DNA of 52,141 nucleotides from Prolixibacteraceae bacterium (GTDB lineage Bacteria; Bacteroidota; Bacteroidia; Bacteroidales; Prolixibacteraceae): the NCBI GenBank assembly GCA_021740385.1, contig JAIOZY010000040.1, forward strand, positions 1 to 52,141. Reading direction: 5' to 3'. The position numbers were made by a program, and so were the translations under genes. Under the pieces are notes generated by a model that did not search any database, was not told the origin of the DNA, and saw nothing but the letters and a program-made list of their open reading frames with translations. Shown one piece after another: positions 51,743 to 52,141 of the stretch. The number at the start of each line of letters is the position of its first letter. Position 1 is the first letter of the stretch.

Positions 51743-52141
51743 ATTGTTGTCCGGTAAACCGGAATAGTTATAAATTTATTCTTTTAACGTTCAGTTAATC
51801 AGTATCTGTATTTTGCATTTTCAAAAGTAAGCCCCCTCCATCTGGGGAAATAGCGAATTTTGATATTTCGTTTTGTTTTCTTTTATTATCTGTCTCCAAC
51901 TGCCTTCGGGGTCTTCCAAGAAGTCGTAAATATTGATATAATTCATTAATTGTTGCCGTATTATCGATACCAGGTTGGAAAATGCCCAGCTACGTTTTAT
52001 ACGGCCCTTTATCAATGTTATCAACAAATTGTCCAGCATAGCAGTCCATATCTGAATCTCGATGGCGTTTTCATTGTCCCCAAGGAAGTATTTCAATGGA
52101 AAATTCTGTTTAAGCTGTTTGAACAGAAGTTCAATCTGCCA
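51743..52141 (-). mobile_element. IS4-like insertion sequence, one end only
   Basis: The element begins near 51743 with a terminal stretch containing TTGTCCGGTAAACCGG. It contains the C-terminal part of a transposase and runs out of the window at the right. Only this end is visible, so target-site duplication and the second inverted repeat cannot be checked. Confidence 0.6.
51821..52141 (-). CDS. IS4-family transposase, C-terminal part (5' end outside the window)
   Basis: About 106 codons are present, beginning with IELLFKQLKQNFPLKYFLGD at the window edge and ending EGAYF. The ELLFK segment fits the E of the DDE catalytic triad in IS4-type transposases, with the following region typical for the family (IQIWTAMLDNLLITLI). 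The rest of the protein is outside. The segment is in frame and shows no decay, so the element may be intact. Confidence 0.75.
   Translation of the reverse strand, partial: WQIELLFKQLKQNFPLKYFLGDNENAIEIQIWTAMLDNLLITLIKGRIKRSWAFSNLVSIIRQQLMNYINIYDFLEDPEGSWRQIIKENKTKYQNSLFPQMEGAYF

Overview
The window looks like a chromosomal segment of a Bacteroidota bacterium, probably a Marinilabiliales or Prolixibacteraceae-type marine or sediment organism. The evidence is SusC/SusD pairs, several proteins with type IX secretion system (T9SS) C-terminal sorting domains, lipoprotein signal peptides, TAnnTTTG-type -7 promoter elements and few Shine-Dalgarno sequences. The order-level placement is inference. 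No tRNA, rRNA, CRISPR array or complete mobile element was seen.

Layout. 1-504 is gene-free DNA rich in short palindromes. 505-3766 holds a fused SpmA/SpmB membrane protein, a GNAT-nitrilase fusion enzyme and a DoxX-like membrane protein. 4024-7941 (minus) is a large secreted lamin-tail/T9SS protein. 8629-24170 (plus) is a seven-gene surface cluster: FAS1 lipoprotein, SusC, SusD, FAS1, FAS1, SusC, SusD. It has no recognisable glycan-degrading enzyme, so it looks like a binding/import machine whose ligand cannot be named from sequence. 24183-30414 (minus) is a compact histidine-utilisation operon, hutH-hutU-hutI-ftcD, converting histidine to glutamate with transfer of the one-carbon group to tetrahydrofolate. 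30581-30935 is a decayed MazEF-like toxin-antitoxin module. 30967-32594 (minus) is slyD-like FKBP then aroC. 32885-34732 is rho with a long disordered insert. 34969-38430 is a 1153-residue protein, most likely the pyrophosphate-dependent type of PEP carboxykinase. 38726-41829 (minus) is a translationally coupled pair of secreted proteins, one with a long repeat array and one with a T9SS sorting domain. 42159-45384 holds a duplicated-domain lipoprotein and a T9SS-secreted GH9 glycoside hydrolase. 45597-51113 is an RND efflux operon (adaptor, pump, TolC-like channel). The right end holds a small membrane peptide gene, the 3' remnant of a TonB-dependent receptor, and the 3' end of an IS4-like element that appears to have truncated it.

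The least expected signal is a set of small hairpin-forming repeats placed immediately upstream of start codons, each carrying a short open reading frame. Two copies (17402 and 42083) differ at four of 52 bases. Three of the four differences are synonymous in an 18-20 codon ORF, and start-to-start distance to the downstream lipoprotein gene is 77 and 76 nt. A different element sits exactly between hutI and ftcD and carries a 23-codon ORF that starts 3 nt after the hutI stop and ends in a TGA overlapping the ftcD ATG. A third lies upstream of the large T9SS gene. Whether these are translated leaders or passive repeats cannot be decided from sequence alone.
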